A stretch of DNA of 43,669 nt from an uncultured Alphaproteobacteria bacterium (GTDB lineage Bacteria; Pseudomonadota; Alphaproteobacteria; HIMB59). A program made the position numbers and the translations under genes. The DNA lies in assembly GCA_902522585.1 (NCBI GenBank), contig CABYWI010000005.1, positions 1 to 43,669 on the forward strand, written 5' to 3'. The notes under the pieces were generated by a model, which saw nothing but the letters and a program-made list of their open reading frames with translations, was not told the origin of the DNA and did not search any database. Shown in pieces: positions 21,339-29,731 of this stretch (positions are counted from its first letter, which is position 1; each line of letters begins with the position of its first letter).

Positions 21339-22121
21339 TTACTTAAATAACTTATTTATTTCAAATTTTAATCTGTTAAGTGGTTGTTGGACGTAAGATC
21401 TGCCGCCTCTATCAAAAATTTTGATTTTATCAATTTGATTACTTGAATCAATGTCATTCAACATCACTCTCAATAATTCTTTATAATGCCATTTAACTTC
21501 TTCATATTCTTGAAATTTTTGATTATATATTTCAGAAATATTTAATGTTTCTATTTTTTCTAAGTCTAAATTTACTATGTGCCAATTTGTTGAATAAATG
21601 TCCTCTATGGAAGCAAATTTTTCATTATCATTTAAGAAATAAATACCATGATAGGGATCTATTACAGACCAATAATCATTGTATTTAAAGAAAGTTAATG
21701 AGTAAGAACTATCATTGTATCTCTCTCTTATAAAAAATGAGTCAATTTCCGAGTAAACTAAAAGCACAGAAAGTATGTCATTAAATTGACTGTGTACACC
21801 TAACCTTCTTTCAATTATTGTTAATGGATGATGATCAACAATTTCAACTCCCACGGGAATTTTTTGAATATTTTTATGAATCCATCTTGTTGTATTTATA
21901 ATTACATCTTCTTTGTTATTAGAATTATTAATAATTTTTTTGGCAAGATATTTGTAATTGTAATGTCTATTATAAAAATCGAAGATCTTTAAATAAATAG
22001 GTATTTCATATTCGAATAATTCATCGTTAATTCCTATTTTTCTTGTGGTTTCTTTATTTAAAAAAGCTAAAACTAAAATTATTAAGATGCTTGAAAATAA
22101 AATATATCTTATTTTTTTCAT
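21339..22121 (-). CDS. Membrane-anchored transglutaminase-like domain protein (apparently degenerate)
   Basis: N-terminal TM anchor, then 'TRWIHKNIQ...RRLGVHSQFNDILSVLLVYSEIDSFFIRERYNDSSYSLTFFKYNDYWSVIDPYHGIYF', resembling the transglutaminase core layout. Confidence 0.5.
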   Translation of the reverse strand: MKKIRYILFSSILIILVLAFLNKETTRKIGINDELFEYEIPIYLKIFDFYNRHYNYKYLAKKIINNSNNKEDVIINTTRWIHKNIQKIPVGVEIVDHHPLTIIERRLGVHSQFNDILSVLLVYSEIDSFFIRERYNDSSYSLTFFKYNDYWSVIDPYHGIYFLNDNEKFASIEDIYSTNWHIVNLDLEKIETLNISEIYNQKFQEYEEVKWHYKELLRVMLNDIDSSNQIDKIKIFDRGGRSYVQQPLNRLKFEINKLFK

Positions 22122-22146
22122 TTATATAACTATATAAAAATAGAAT

Positions 22147-23559
22147 TTATTTAAAATTTTGATTCCTCTTCAAATTTAAATCTTCAGGAAAGAGTTTAAA
22201 TAAATCATAAAGAACTCTGATAATTATAAAAGTTATTATGAAACTCATAATAGTATCGCTCAAGAAATGATCACCTTCCATTATTCTTAATAGAGAAATT
22301 AAACCTATTAAAAAATAGGCATAAATTTTCCAAGATTGCTTATTAAAAATTAATAAAATTGCTAGGGATAATGTAAAAAAAGAAACATCTCCAGAGACAA
22401 AACTGCAATTTGTTTCACAATAATCAACATTTAGCCACGGGATGGTAAAAGGCTGCTCGCCACCAAAAGTTGTGGTATCATTTGGCCTTGCTCTTCCCCA
22501 AAAACTTTTAAAAATAGAGTTAACAATTAACCCCGTACCAATAATCAAACAAGAAAATAAATAAATCCAATCTCTAAGAGGTTTATTAAGAATTCTTTCT
22601 TGATAAAAGTATTGTTTAATTGTTGCTGCAATTGGAATAAAGAACACAAGCATTACTAAAAGAGGTAAGATCATTTTACGAATAAAATAAATAAACCAAT
22701 CTTGTTCACTAGCTAAGAAGTTTCCATCTTGGCCAAAAAACAACCCACTTACAGTTATATCTATATTAGGGAATAAGAAAAAAATAATTGAGAGAATCAA
22801 CATTATCGCCAAAATTTTTAAATAAAAATTAAAATCTAAATAAATAGAAAAAAGTGAAATTAATTTTTTTTTAACGTATTTGAAAATTACATTTACATTT
22901 TCATTGGATGATAAGATACCATCTTGACTTTGAAAAAGTTTTGATCTTTGAAAAAATTTATCTCTTAAGAAAATAGTAGTAATATAAGCGACTAAAGCTC
23001 CGGCAAATATATCGCTTACATAGTGCGCACCTACGATAACACGGGTAGATGCAACAATAATGGCTATAGAAATTAAAATATTTTTAATTTTTGGGAAAAG
23101 AAATATAAGGCAAAAAATACAAGCAAAAATTGTAGCGGTATGCCCTGAAGGAAAAGAATGCCAACTTGATTTAAAATTAAAAAAGTCTAGAGCAGATAGT
23201 TCATTTGAATGAAATAAAGAAGGTCTTGGACGGCCAATTAAATGTTTAAAAATTTGAACAATAATACCGCTAAATAAAATATTAAGAAAAATAAAAATTG
23301 AGATATCACTAATTGTAATAAGAATTTTGTTTTTATTTTGAATAATTTTTATAGTAACCCAAATTATAATTGTTGTAGTGAAAAAATATAATGAGTCTCC
23401 AAAATGGGTGAGTGTTTCAAATAATGATTTTGTTTGGGAATTTATATTATAAAAAATTTTTGATATCGAATAATCAAAGAATAGAAAGACTAAAACACCC
23501 AAGAAAAGATAAATACAAATCGCTATCTCATCTTTTTGAAATTTTTTAAGAAAATTCAT
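22147..23559 (-). CDS. Tandem PAP2 phosphatase-domain membrane protein
   Basis: First domain: KHLIGRPRP, SFPSGHT, TRVIVGAHYVSD. Second domain: KSFWGRARP, CSFVSGDVS, LRIMEGDHFLSD. Confidence 0.9.
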   Translation of the reverse strand: MNFLKKFQKDEIAICIYLFLGVLVFLFFDYSISKIFYNINSQTKSLFETLTHFGDSLYFFTTTIIIWVTIKIIQNKNKILITISDISIFIFLNILFSGIIVQIFKHLIGRPRPSLFHSNELSALDFFNFKSSWHSFPSGHTATIFACIFCLIFLFPKIKNILISIAIIVASTRVIVGAHYVSDIFAGALVAYITTIFLRDKFFQRSKLFQSQDGILSSNENVNVIFKYVKKKLISLFSIYLDFNFYLKILAIMLILSIIFFLFPNIDITVSGLFFGQDGNFLASEQDWFIYFIRKMILPLLVMLVFFIPIAATIKQYFYQERILNKPLRDWIYLFSCLIIGTGLIVNSIFKSFWGRARPNDTTTFGGEQPFTIPWLNVDYCETNCSFVSGDVSFFTLSLAILLIFNKQSWKIYAYFLIGLISLLRIMEGDHFLSDTIMSFIITFIIIRVLYDLFKLFPEDLNLKRNQNFK

Positions 23560-25034
23560 CGTTTCGTAAAGTTTACATTAATAAAGGATTTTTGATTTAA
23601 ATCTAATAGAGTTTTATTGATACTGGAAGGGTTATCGATTGGCGTTTCCTCTAGATTAGTAAATAAAAGCTGAATTTCACAATCAGGAAAATATGATGGA
23701 TTTAAAGTATTTGGAAAATATAAGTTTAAAGCTGGTATTTCTCTATTTGAAGTGATTTGAGTTTTGTATAATTCACATGATAAATCCTTAGAGATAGTTT
23801 CGGCTATACCTACATGTAAAAATTTATTTTGATAATTTAGATAAATAAAACTCAAAGATATTGAAGTTATTAATAAAAAAGAAAAAATAATTGATTTATA
23901 TGACTGAATGAATGAATGTTTATTTAGGTGAAATGCGGGGTTGATCAAACTGCCAAGCAAAATAAAGGCATAGAAAAAATAATTTATTTTGGGCAATGAT
24001 TCAATATTTGGGTAAAGAGATGTATCGAAGTATATAATAAAGGCTGGCAAAAAGAAGAAGCTTAAATAAAAGAATCTTAGCCATTTTATTTCGATAAATT
24101 CTAAAGTTCGGAATATATAAATCGTCAAAATTGGGAGTATAAAAATTAACGTTGAAAACCCTAAGTCATTTAAAAATATAAAAGATAAGAATGATACAAC
24201 TATTAATAATAAATAAAGAAATAAATCTTTATTCCAATTTATTTTTTTTAGAAAATTGAAGTAAAAAGAAATAATAAAAATACCAACTATCGGTAATAAT
24301 AATACTATTGTAAGATAAACTTTATTGAGCATTGTAGATAAATCAAAATCGATATTTAAAAATAATTTATCTCCATAGATCTGATCTAAAATAATAAAAA
24401 CAACTGATGATATATAAATAAAAGAAAGATTGCTCAAAATAGCTAATCTTTTATTTTTTTCTAATTTCCAATCAAATATTTTTAAAATTGATAGGGTTGT
24501 TACGATAATTAAAAAGAAATAACTGCCTATGCATAGAGCAACGATACAAGATAAACCTAAGATAAAACTGTTATAAATATTTTCATCCATGAAAAATTTA
24601 AGTTGAAAATAAAAAATTACTAAAGATAAAAAGCCTACAAATAAAACTCCATTTAAAGAAATAAAACTTAAAAAAATTATACCTGTACATGTTAAAGCAG
24701 TTATTGTCGGTATAATTTCTAAATCATAAAATTGTAATTTTATGATTTTATATAAAGTTAAGATCAATAAAGAAAAATAAACTAAATTAAGAAATCTAAA
24801 TGCATAAATAACGTTAATTTCAAATGACTCAAAAATTAAATAAAGAAAGTTGGAAAAAAGGAGATGAACATTTATTGCTTCTCTAAATTTCCAAGAACTT
24901 TCACTTAGGAGTAAACTGAAAATTTCCAAATCGCCCTCTGTACCAAATGGGATAAGAATGGAAGTGAAACACAGTAAAATGATGCCGCAAATCAAGAGGG
25001 CCAAATAGGGAATTGTTGCAAGGATTCGGAACAT
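23556..25034 (-). CDS. Polytopic membrane protein, possible GT-C-like glycosyltransferase
   Basis: Many hydrophobic segments; early 'FGTEGDLEIFSLLLSESSWKFREAINVHLLFSNFLYLIF' and a C-terminal soluble tail. Fold assignment is inference. Confidence 0.5.
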   Translation of the reverse strand: MFRILATIPYLALLICGIILLCFTSILIPFGTEGDLEIFSLLLSESSWKFREAINVHLLFSNFLYLIFESFEINVIYAFRFLNLVYFSLLILTLYKIIKLQFYDLEIIPTITALTCTGIIFLSFISLNGVLFVGFLSLVIFYFQLKFFMDENIYNSFILGLSCIVALCIGSYFFLIIVTTLSILKIFDWKLEKNKRLAILSNLSFIYISSVVFIILDQIYGDKLFLNIDFDLSTMLNKVYLTIVLLLPIVGIFIISFYFNFLKKINWNKDLFLYLLLIVVSFLSFIFLNDLGFSTLIFILPILTIYIFRTLEFIEIKWLRFFYLSFFFLPAFIIYFDTSLYPNIESLPKINYFFYAFILLGSLINPAFHLNKHSFIQSYKSIIFSFLLITSISLSFIYLNYQNKFLHVGIAETISKDLSCELYKTQITSNREIPALNLYFPNTLNPSYFPDCEIQLLFTNLEETPIDNPSSINKTLLDLNQKSFINVNFTKR

Positions 25035-25110
25035 TTAAATTAAATTAATTACTAGGTTTAGTAGCATATGAATTCATTTAGTTCTAGATATTGTAGATAT
25101 TTCAATTTTC

Positions 25111-25139
25111 TTGATGTTGTTTTCACGTCAAATTATAAT
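25111..25139 (+). promoter_or_regulatory. Predicted sigma70-type promoter for a short terminated RNA
   Basis: TTGATG (25111-25116), 17-nt spacer, TATAAT (25134-25139). Confidence 0.7.
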
Positions 25140-25145
25140 GGGTTT

Positions 25146-25250
25146 AAGAGAGAAAATCTCTATTTTTACAGCCTTGTAGAAGCGGCTTTTTTCTTAGTGG
25201 GCCACTTCTTTCTTAAGAGGGTTAGGGCATTATTGTCCTAACCCTTTTTT
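25146..25250 (+). ncRNA. Candidate ~105-nt sRNA or attenuator leader, unknown class
   Basis: Strong promoter upstream, intrinsic terminator at the 3' end, and pairable internal segments: TTTAAGAGAG (25143-25152)/CTTTCTTAAG (25208-25217) and AGAAGcGGC/GCCaCTTCT. Confidence 0.6.
25218..25250 (+). terminator. Rho-independent terminator
   Basis: AGGGTTAGG-gcattattgt-CCTAACCCT followed by a T6 run. Confidence 0.88.
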
Positions 25251-25263
25251 CATTTTTATAATA

Positions 25264-25401
25264 ATGTCTTCACAAATGCTAAAATTAATTTTTTTGATTA
25301 TATTCTTTTTTATCGGATATTTTTTAGCTGACACAAAGATTATTGAAATACCATTTAGAGAAATGCCTTACTTAGAAAATTTCTATAGATTTGTGGAGTA
25401 A
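25264..25401 (+). CDS. Candidate 45-aa small membrane protein
   Basis: Hand translation MSSQMLKLIFLIIFFFIGYFLADTKIIEIPFREMPYLENFYRFVE*; one TM helix. Starts 13 nt after the terminator U tract. Below the ORF-track cut-off; no clear Shine-Dalgarno. Confidence 0.5.
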   Translation: MSSQMLKLIFLIIFFFIGYFLADTKIIEIPFREMPYLENFYRFVE

Positions 25402-25412
25402 AAAAACTTTAA

Positions 25413-25772
25413 TTAATCAAAAATTATACAGTAATACTTTTTTATCTTCTTTTTAATTGAACAAGTGCCTTTCCAATCTTTTGGAAAAATTGCAACTGTG
25501 CCTGGAATTACTTCAATTACTTGACCTTTATCTGATATATAAGTGCATTCTCCTTCTAAAAAATGACAAAATTCAGTATTTGTAACATGGCAGTTCCATG
25601 ATCCTTCAGTACATTGCCAATAACCTGACTCTTGAGTTTTATTTTTTGAAATTAAAAAACCAGAAGTTTGAGATATTTTTTCTCCAATTGGTCTTTCAAC
25701 CGCTCCCCAATCAACAAACGAGTTTTCATCTTTAAGTTTAATTGGGAGAGAATAATCTACATTACTTTCCAT
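25413..25772 (-). CDS. Cupin domain protein (DUF861-like)
   Basis: 119 aa; 'GYWQCTEGSWNCHVTNTEFCHFLEGECTYISDKGQVIEVIPGTVAIFPKDWKGTCSI'. Confidence 0.88.
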   Translation of the reverse strand: MESNVDYSLPIKLKDENSFVDWGAVERPIGEKISQTSGFLISKNKTQESGYWQCTEGSWNCHVTNTEFCHFLEGECTYISDKGQVIEVIPGTVAIFPKDWKGTCSIKKKIKKYYCIIFD

Positions 25773-25775
25773 AAA

Positions 25776-27044
25776 TTAAGCTAAATCTAAAATTAGTTTA
25801 GCTGCCTTACTAGAACCGTTATCAGACTGCATGAATTTAGAAGTGCTTAATAAGTTTTGTTGAATTTGCTCATCATTTAGTAAAAAATTTATATTATTAA
25901 TTAATAGATCGTCATCCCAATCACTACGATGCATTTTCAAACCATGTTTTGTCTCATGAACACGAGTTGCATTATCATGGCCGTCCCAAACATAAGGCAT
26001 AATAATAGCTGGTACTCCGAAATAAAGACATTCGGTAAAACTATTATTTCCTCCATGATGAATAACCAAATCACATTGAGGGATGACTGATGGTTGAGGA
26101 TACCAAGAGTCAATATGAATATTATCAGGAATATTTGTATATTCCTCTTTATAGTCACCTACATTTAATAAAATTCTATGATCTGTTTTTGCTAAAACAC
26201 TAATAAGTCTTTTGAATAAATCAGTATCACCCGCTCCAAGCGAACCAAAGCTTAAGTAAATAAGTTTTCCGTCATTATTTTTTTTAAAAGTAGGAACTAT
26301 ATATTTTTTTTCATTTCTCACGCATCCATGCAAATATTGAAACTTATTTGGATCTAAAGCATTTTGTCTTTTAAATTTAACTGGTTCTGGGTATAGCAAT
26401 AGATTTAAATGAGGAGAAGCTTCAAAAAATTCGCCCAAAGGGTATGGTTGCTCACCACATTCAGAGATAAACTTGTTAAATTTTTCATGAATAGGTTTCA
26501 CTGTCTCTAAAAATTTATCATTAAATTTTTTAAAACCTTCTAAATCACTCTCACCACATCCTGATAAATGAGGAGGGATTTTGGGATCAGGAATTTCATT
26601 TTCACTACAAGAAATGATTCGAACCCATGGTTTTCCATATTGTTTTGTTGCTGGAAATAAGATGACGTTATCTATGCAAATAACATCAGGTTTAATTTTA
26701 TTAAGTACATTAGGGAGATCTTTTTCTGCCCATACAGATGTTTCAACAATTGCATCCCAACAATCTTTTACATAATTTTCAATTTGATCAATCGGTTGTT
26801 TATTAAAATTTGGAATGTGACCATTAATAAAATCAACCCAATATTTAGCCATCTCTTCTGCAGACATAGGCTCAGACATATTCACATGATGTTCTTCAAA
26901 ACCATATTGTGAAAAAACTCCCTCAAAACCTTTATCACAAATAAATACAGGATTGTGTCCTAATTTTTTTACCTCCTGGGCAATACCTACTGAATTTAGA
27001 GCTGGACCAAAAGCGGCCTCTGGGAAAAAAGCAATAGTTTTCAA
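25776..27044 (-). CDS. UGT-like glycosyltransferase family 1 protein
   Basis: 'LIYLSFGSLGAGD', 'DNIHIDSWYPQPSVIPQCDLVIHHGGNNSFTECLYFGVPAIIMPYVWDGHDNATRVHE' matches the UGT nucleotide-sugar-binding signature. Confidence 0.88.
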   Translation of the reverse strand: MKTIAFFPEAAFGPALNSVGIAQEVKKLGHNPVFICDKGFEGVFSQYGFEEHHVNMSEPMSAEEMAKYWVDFINGHIPNFNKQPIDQIENYVKDCWDAIVETSVWAEKDLPNVLNKIKPDVICIDNVILFPATKQYGKPWVRIISCSENEIPDPKIPPHLSGCGESDLEGFKKFNDKFLETVKPIHEKFNKFISECGEQPYPLGEFFEASPHLNLLLYPEPVKFKRQNALDPNKFQYLHGCVRNEKKYIVPTFKKNNDGKLIYLSFGSLGAGDTDLFKRLISVLAKTDHRILLNVGDYKEEYTNIPDNIHIDSWYPQPSVIPQCDLVIHHGGNNSFTECLYFGVPAIIMPYVWDGHDNATRVHETKHGLKMHRSDWDDDLLINNINFLLNDEQIQQNLLSTSKFMQSDNGSSKAAKLILDLA

Positions 27045-27067
27045 ATCAATTTCCTCCTAATCTTAAA

Positions 27068-28099
27068 TCAGTATAGCCTAAAAGAACTTAAGGCACAATA
27101 TAATGAAATATTTGTGTTCAAAATTAATTCTTGGTTCTTATGACATTTTATTAAAATTGGCTCTTCAGAAATTTTTGAATTTATAATTACTTCATTTTCT
27201 TGTCCGTGATAAATAATATCAATAATTTTTCCTTCAAATTTATAGTTTGTATTACCATTAGCTTTTAAAAGTATGTCTTCTGGTCTAATCCCAACACATT
27301 GGGGATTTTCAAAGTTATTTTCAAGCAAAGTTATAAAGCTATTATCTTGAAAATAAAAATTATTTCCCTCAATTTTTAATTTTTGGAAAAAATTCATTTT
27401 GCCAATAAATTCAGCTACAAATAAATTTTTAGGTTTTGAGTAAATTTCTTTAGGAGTTCCTACTTGAACAAGCTGTCCTTCATTCATTACGGCAACTCTA
27501 TCTGCTAATGCTAATGCCTCATCTTGATCATGGGTAACTATTATAAATGTAATACCAAATTGCTTTTGTAAGTTCTTTAATTCAATTTTCATCTTTTCTT
27601 TTAAATTTTTATCTAAAGCTGTTAGTGGTTCATCAAGTAGTAATACTTTAGGTTTTTTAACTAAACATCTTGCTAGGGCTACCCGTTGTTTTTGTCCGCC
27701 TGACAACTGATCAGGATACCTTTCCTCTAGTCCAGTTAAATTTGTTTTGCAAATAATTTCATTTACTCTTATTGATATTTCTTGTTTTTCAAGCTTTTCT
27801 CTTTCCAATCCATATGCAATATTTTTAAAAACATTATAATGCGGGAACAAAGCATATGATTGGAACATCAAATTTGTTGGTCTCACAAAAGGCTTTAAGT
27901 TGGTGATATTCTCTTTATCTAAAAATATATTGCCACCATCAGCTAGCTCAAAACCTGAAATCACTCTCAATAATGTTGTCTTTCCGCAACCACTTGGCCC
28001 AAGTAATGCGAAAAATTCTCCATGATTGATACCAATAGAAAAATCTTTAACAGCAAATAAATTTCCAAACTTTTTTGTAATTGATTTAACCTCAATCAT
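27068..28099 (-). CDS. potA: Spermidine/putrescine ABC transporter ATP-binding protein
   Basis: Walker A 'LGPSGCGKTTLLR', signature 'LSGGQKQRVALARCLVKKPKVLLLDEPLTALD', TOBE-like C-terminus; in a potABCD cluster. Confidence 0.93.
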   Translation of the reverse strand: MIEVKSITKKFGNLFAVKDFSIGINHGEFFALLGPSGCGKTTLLRVISGFELADGGNIFLDKENITNLKPFVRPTNLMFQSYALFPHYNVFKNIAYGLEREKLEKQEISIRVNEIICKTNLTGLEERYPDQLSGGQKQRVALARCLVKKPKVLLLDEPLTALDKNLKEKMKIELKNLQKQFGITFIIVTHDQDEALALADRVAVMNEGQLVQVGTPKEIYSKPKNLFVAEFIGKMNFFQKLKIEGNNFYFQDNSFITLLENNFENPQCVGIRPEDILLKANGNTNYKFEGKIIDIIYHGQENEVIINSKISEEPILIKCHKNQELILNTNISLYCALSSFRLY

Positions 28100-28860
28100 T
28101 ATATTAATAACTTTCCTTTTACTGCTCTTTGAGAAATAAATACAATAGTAAAGCTAAATAGAATAATAAAAGTTGATAGCGCATTAATTTCTGGAGTAAC
28201 TCCAAATCTAATCATTGAATATATTAACATTGGTAAAGTGGTTGAAGATGACCCAGCACCAGATGTAAAAAATGCAATTATAAACTCATCAAAAGATAGC
28301 GTGAAAGACAATAAAGAACCCGCTATAACTCCTGGCAGAATAATTGGTAGAGTAATTTTGATAAATGTTATTATATGTTTTCCTCCTAAATCATAGGATG
28401 CTTCTATAACATTATGGTCAAAGTATTTAAATCTTGTTCTGACTACTGCACAAACAAATGCTGTGTTAAAAACGACATGGCTGATAATTATAGAATGAAG
28501 GCCCAACGTAAATTGTAGTAAAGTAAAAAAAGATAATAAAGAAATAGCCATTACTATATCTGGAATTATCATTGGAATAAAAGCCGTTGCCTCAATATAT
28601 TTATTTGATTTTCTTAACTCCATACCCATAGCAAGAAGAGTGCCTAATAACCCAGCTATAATTGTAGAAAAAAAAGCTACAATTATTGTATTAAATAATG
28701 CTTTAAAAATTTTTTGATTTTCAAATAACTCATAATACCAATTTATGCTAAAACCACCCCAGCTTGTTGGCAACCCGGACTTATTAAAAGATAAGGTAAT
28801 TAGTGTTAAAATTGGAATGTATAAAAAACAAAAAACTATACATAAGTAGATCTTTTTCAT
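28099..28860 (-). CDS. potC: Polyamine ABC transporter permease
   Basis: Binding-protein-dependent permease; 'EASYDLGGKHIITFIKITLPIILPGVIAGSLLSFTLSFDEFIIAFF'. Confidence 0.92.
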   Translation of the reverse strand: MKKIYLCIVFCFLYIPILTLITLSFNKSGLPTSWGGFSINWYYELFENQKIFKALFNTIIVAFFSTIIAGLLGTLLAMGMELRKSNKYIEATAFIPMIIPDIVMAISLLSFFTLLQFTLGLHSIIISHVVFNTAFVCAVVRTRFKYFDHNVIEASYDLGGKHIITFIKITLPIILPGVIAGSLLSFTLSFDEFIIAFFTSGAGSSSTTLPMLIYSMIRFGVTPEINALSTFIILFSFTIVFISQRAVKGKLLI

Positions 28861-29684
28861 AATTTTTTTCTAGCTAAGATCAAAGACTGAATAAATAATA
28901 AACTTAACATAATTGTAACTAAGATAAGGGAAAGGCTTGACCCAAATGGCCAATCTCTTGCTGATAAGAATTGATCATATATTAGATTTCCTATCATTAA
29001 AAACTTCCCTCCTCCCAAAAGGTCAGGTGTTATAAAATTGCCAACACTTAGAACAAAAACAAATATAAATCCTGCTAATATACCTGGTAAGCTCAATGGA
29101 ATAATTACTCTAATAAGAGTATCAAAAAAATTACCGCCTAAATCTTCAGAGGCTTCAATAATTTCCTTATTCATGGTTGATAAAGAAGCATAAATACTAA
29201 GCACCACAAAAGGTAAATAGTTATAAACAAGTCCGACAATAACTGAAAATTTTGTATATAGAAGTCTGATTGGCTCATCTATCAGACCAATATAAATGAG
29301 TAGATTGTTTATCAATCCTTGATTGTTCAATAGAACCATCCAGGAATAAGTTCTAATTAAATAATTACTCCAAAAGGGCAGCATCATAAAGAAAAGTAAT
29401 AATATTTGATATTTAGGATTTGCTTTTGTAATACAATAAGCTGCTGGAAAGGCAATTAGTACTGAAATAGAGGCAGCCAGAAATGCAATCTGGCCTGAAG
29501 TTAATAAAATTTTAAAATAGGTCCACTTAAATGATCTTACATAATTTTCTAAATTAAAATTATATTCAATTCCTCCATATACCCCTCTTTCAAAAAAACT
29601 ATAAGTAAAAATAATGATACATGGGATTAAGAGAAATAACGAAATCCATGTCAGACCTGGGAGAACTAATTTATTTTTGAACAT
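28857..29684 (-). CDS. potB: Polyamine ABC transporter permease
   Basis: 'EASEDLGGNFFDTLIRVIIPLSLPGILAGFIFVFVLSVGNFITPDLLGG'. Confidence 0.92.
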   Translation of the reverse strand: MFKNKLVLPGLTWISLFLLIPCIIIFTYSFFERGVYGGIEYNFNLENYVRSFKWTYFKILLTSGQIAFLAASISVLIAFPAAYCITKANPKYQILLLFFMMLPFWSNYLIRTYSWMVLLNNQGLINNLLIYIGLIDEPIRLLYTKFSVIVGLVYNYLPFVVLSIYASLSTMNKEIIEASEDLGGNFFDTLIRVIIPLSLPGILAGFIFVFVLSVGNFITPDLLGGGKFLMIGNLIYDQFLSARDWPFGSSLSLILVTIMLSLLFIQSLILARKKL

Positions 29685-29690
29685 TATTTA

Positions 29691-29718
29691 TAGTGGGGAT
29701 AGATATTTATCCCCACTA
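29691..29718 (-). other. Perfect intergenic stem-loop between potD and potB
   Basis: TAGTGGGGATA / GATATT / TATCCCCACTA, 11-bp perfect stem with no following U tract; lies 7 nt upstream of the potB ATG. Confidence 0.82.
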
Positions 29719-29731
29719 ATTTAAATTTTAA

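Noticed and set aside
21190-25034. tRNA-anchored genomic island
   Set aside because: No integrase, no repeat of the tRNA 3' end and no compositional break visible by eye; kept only as a remark.
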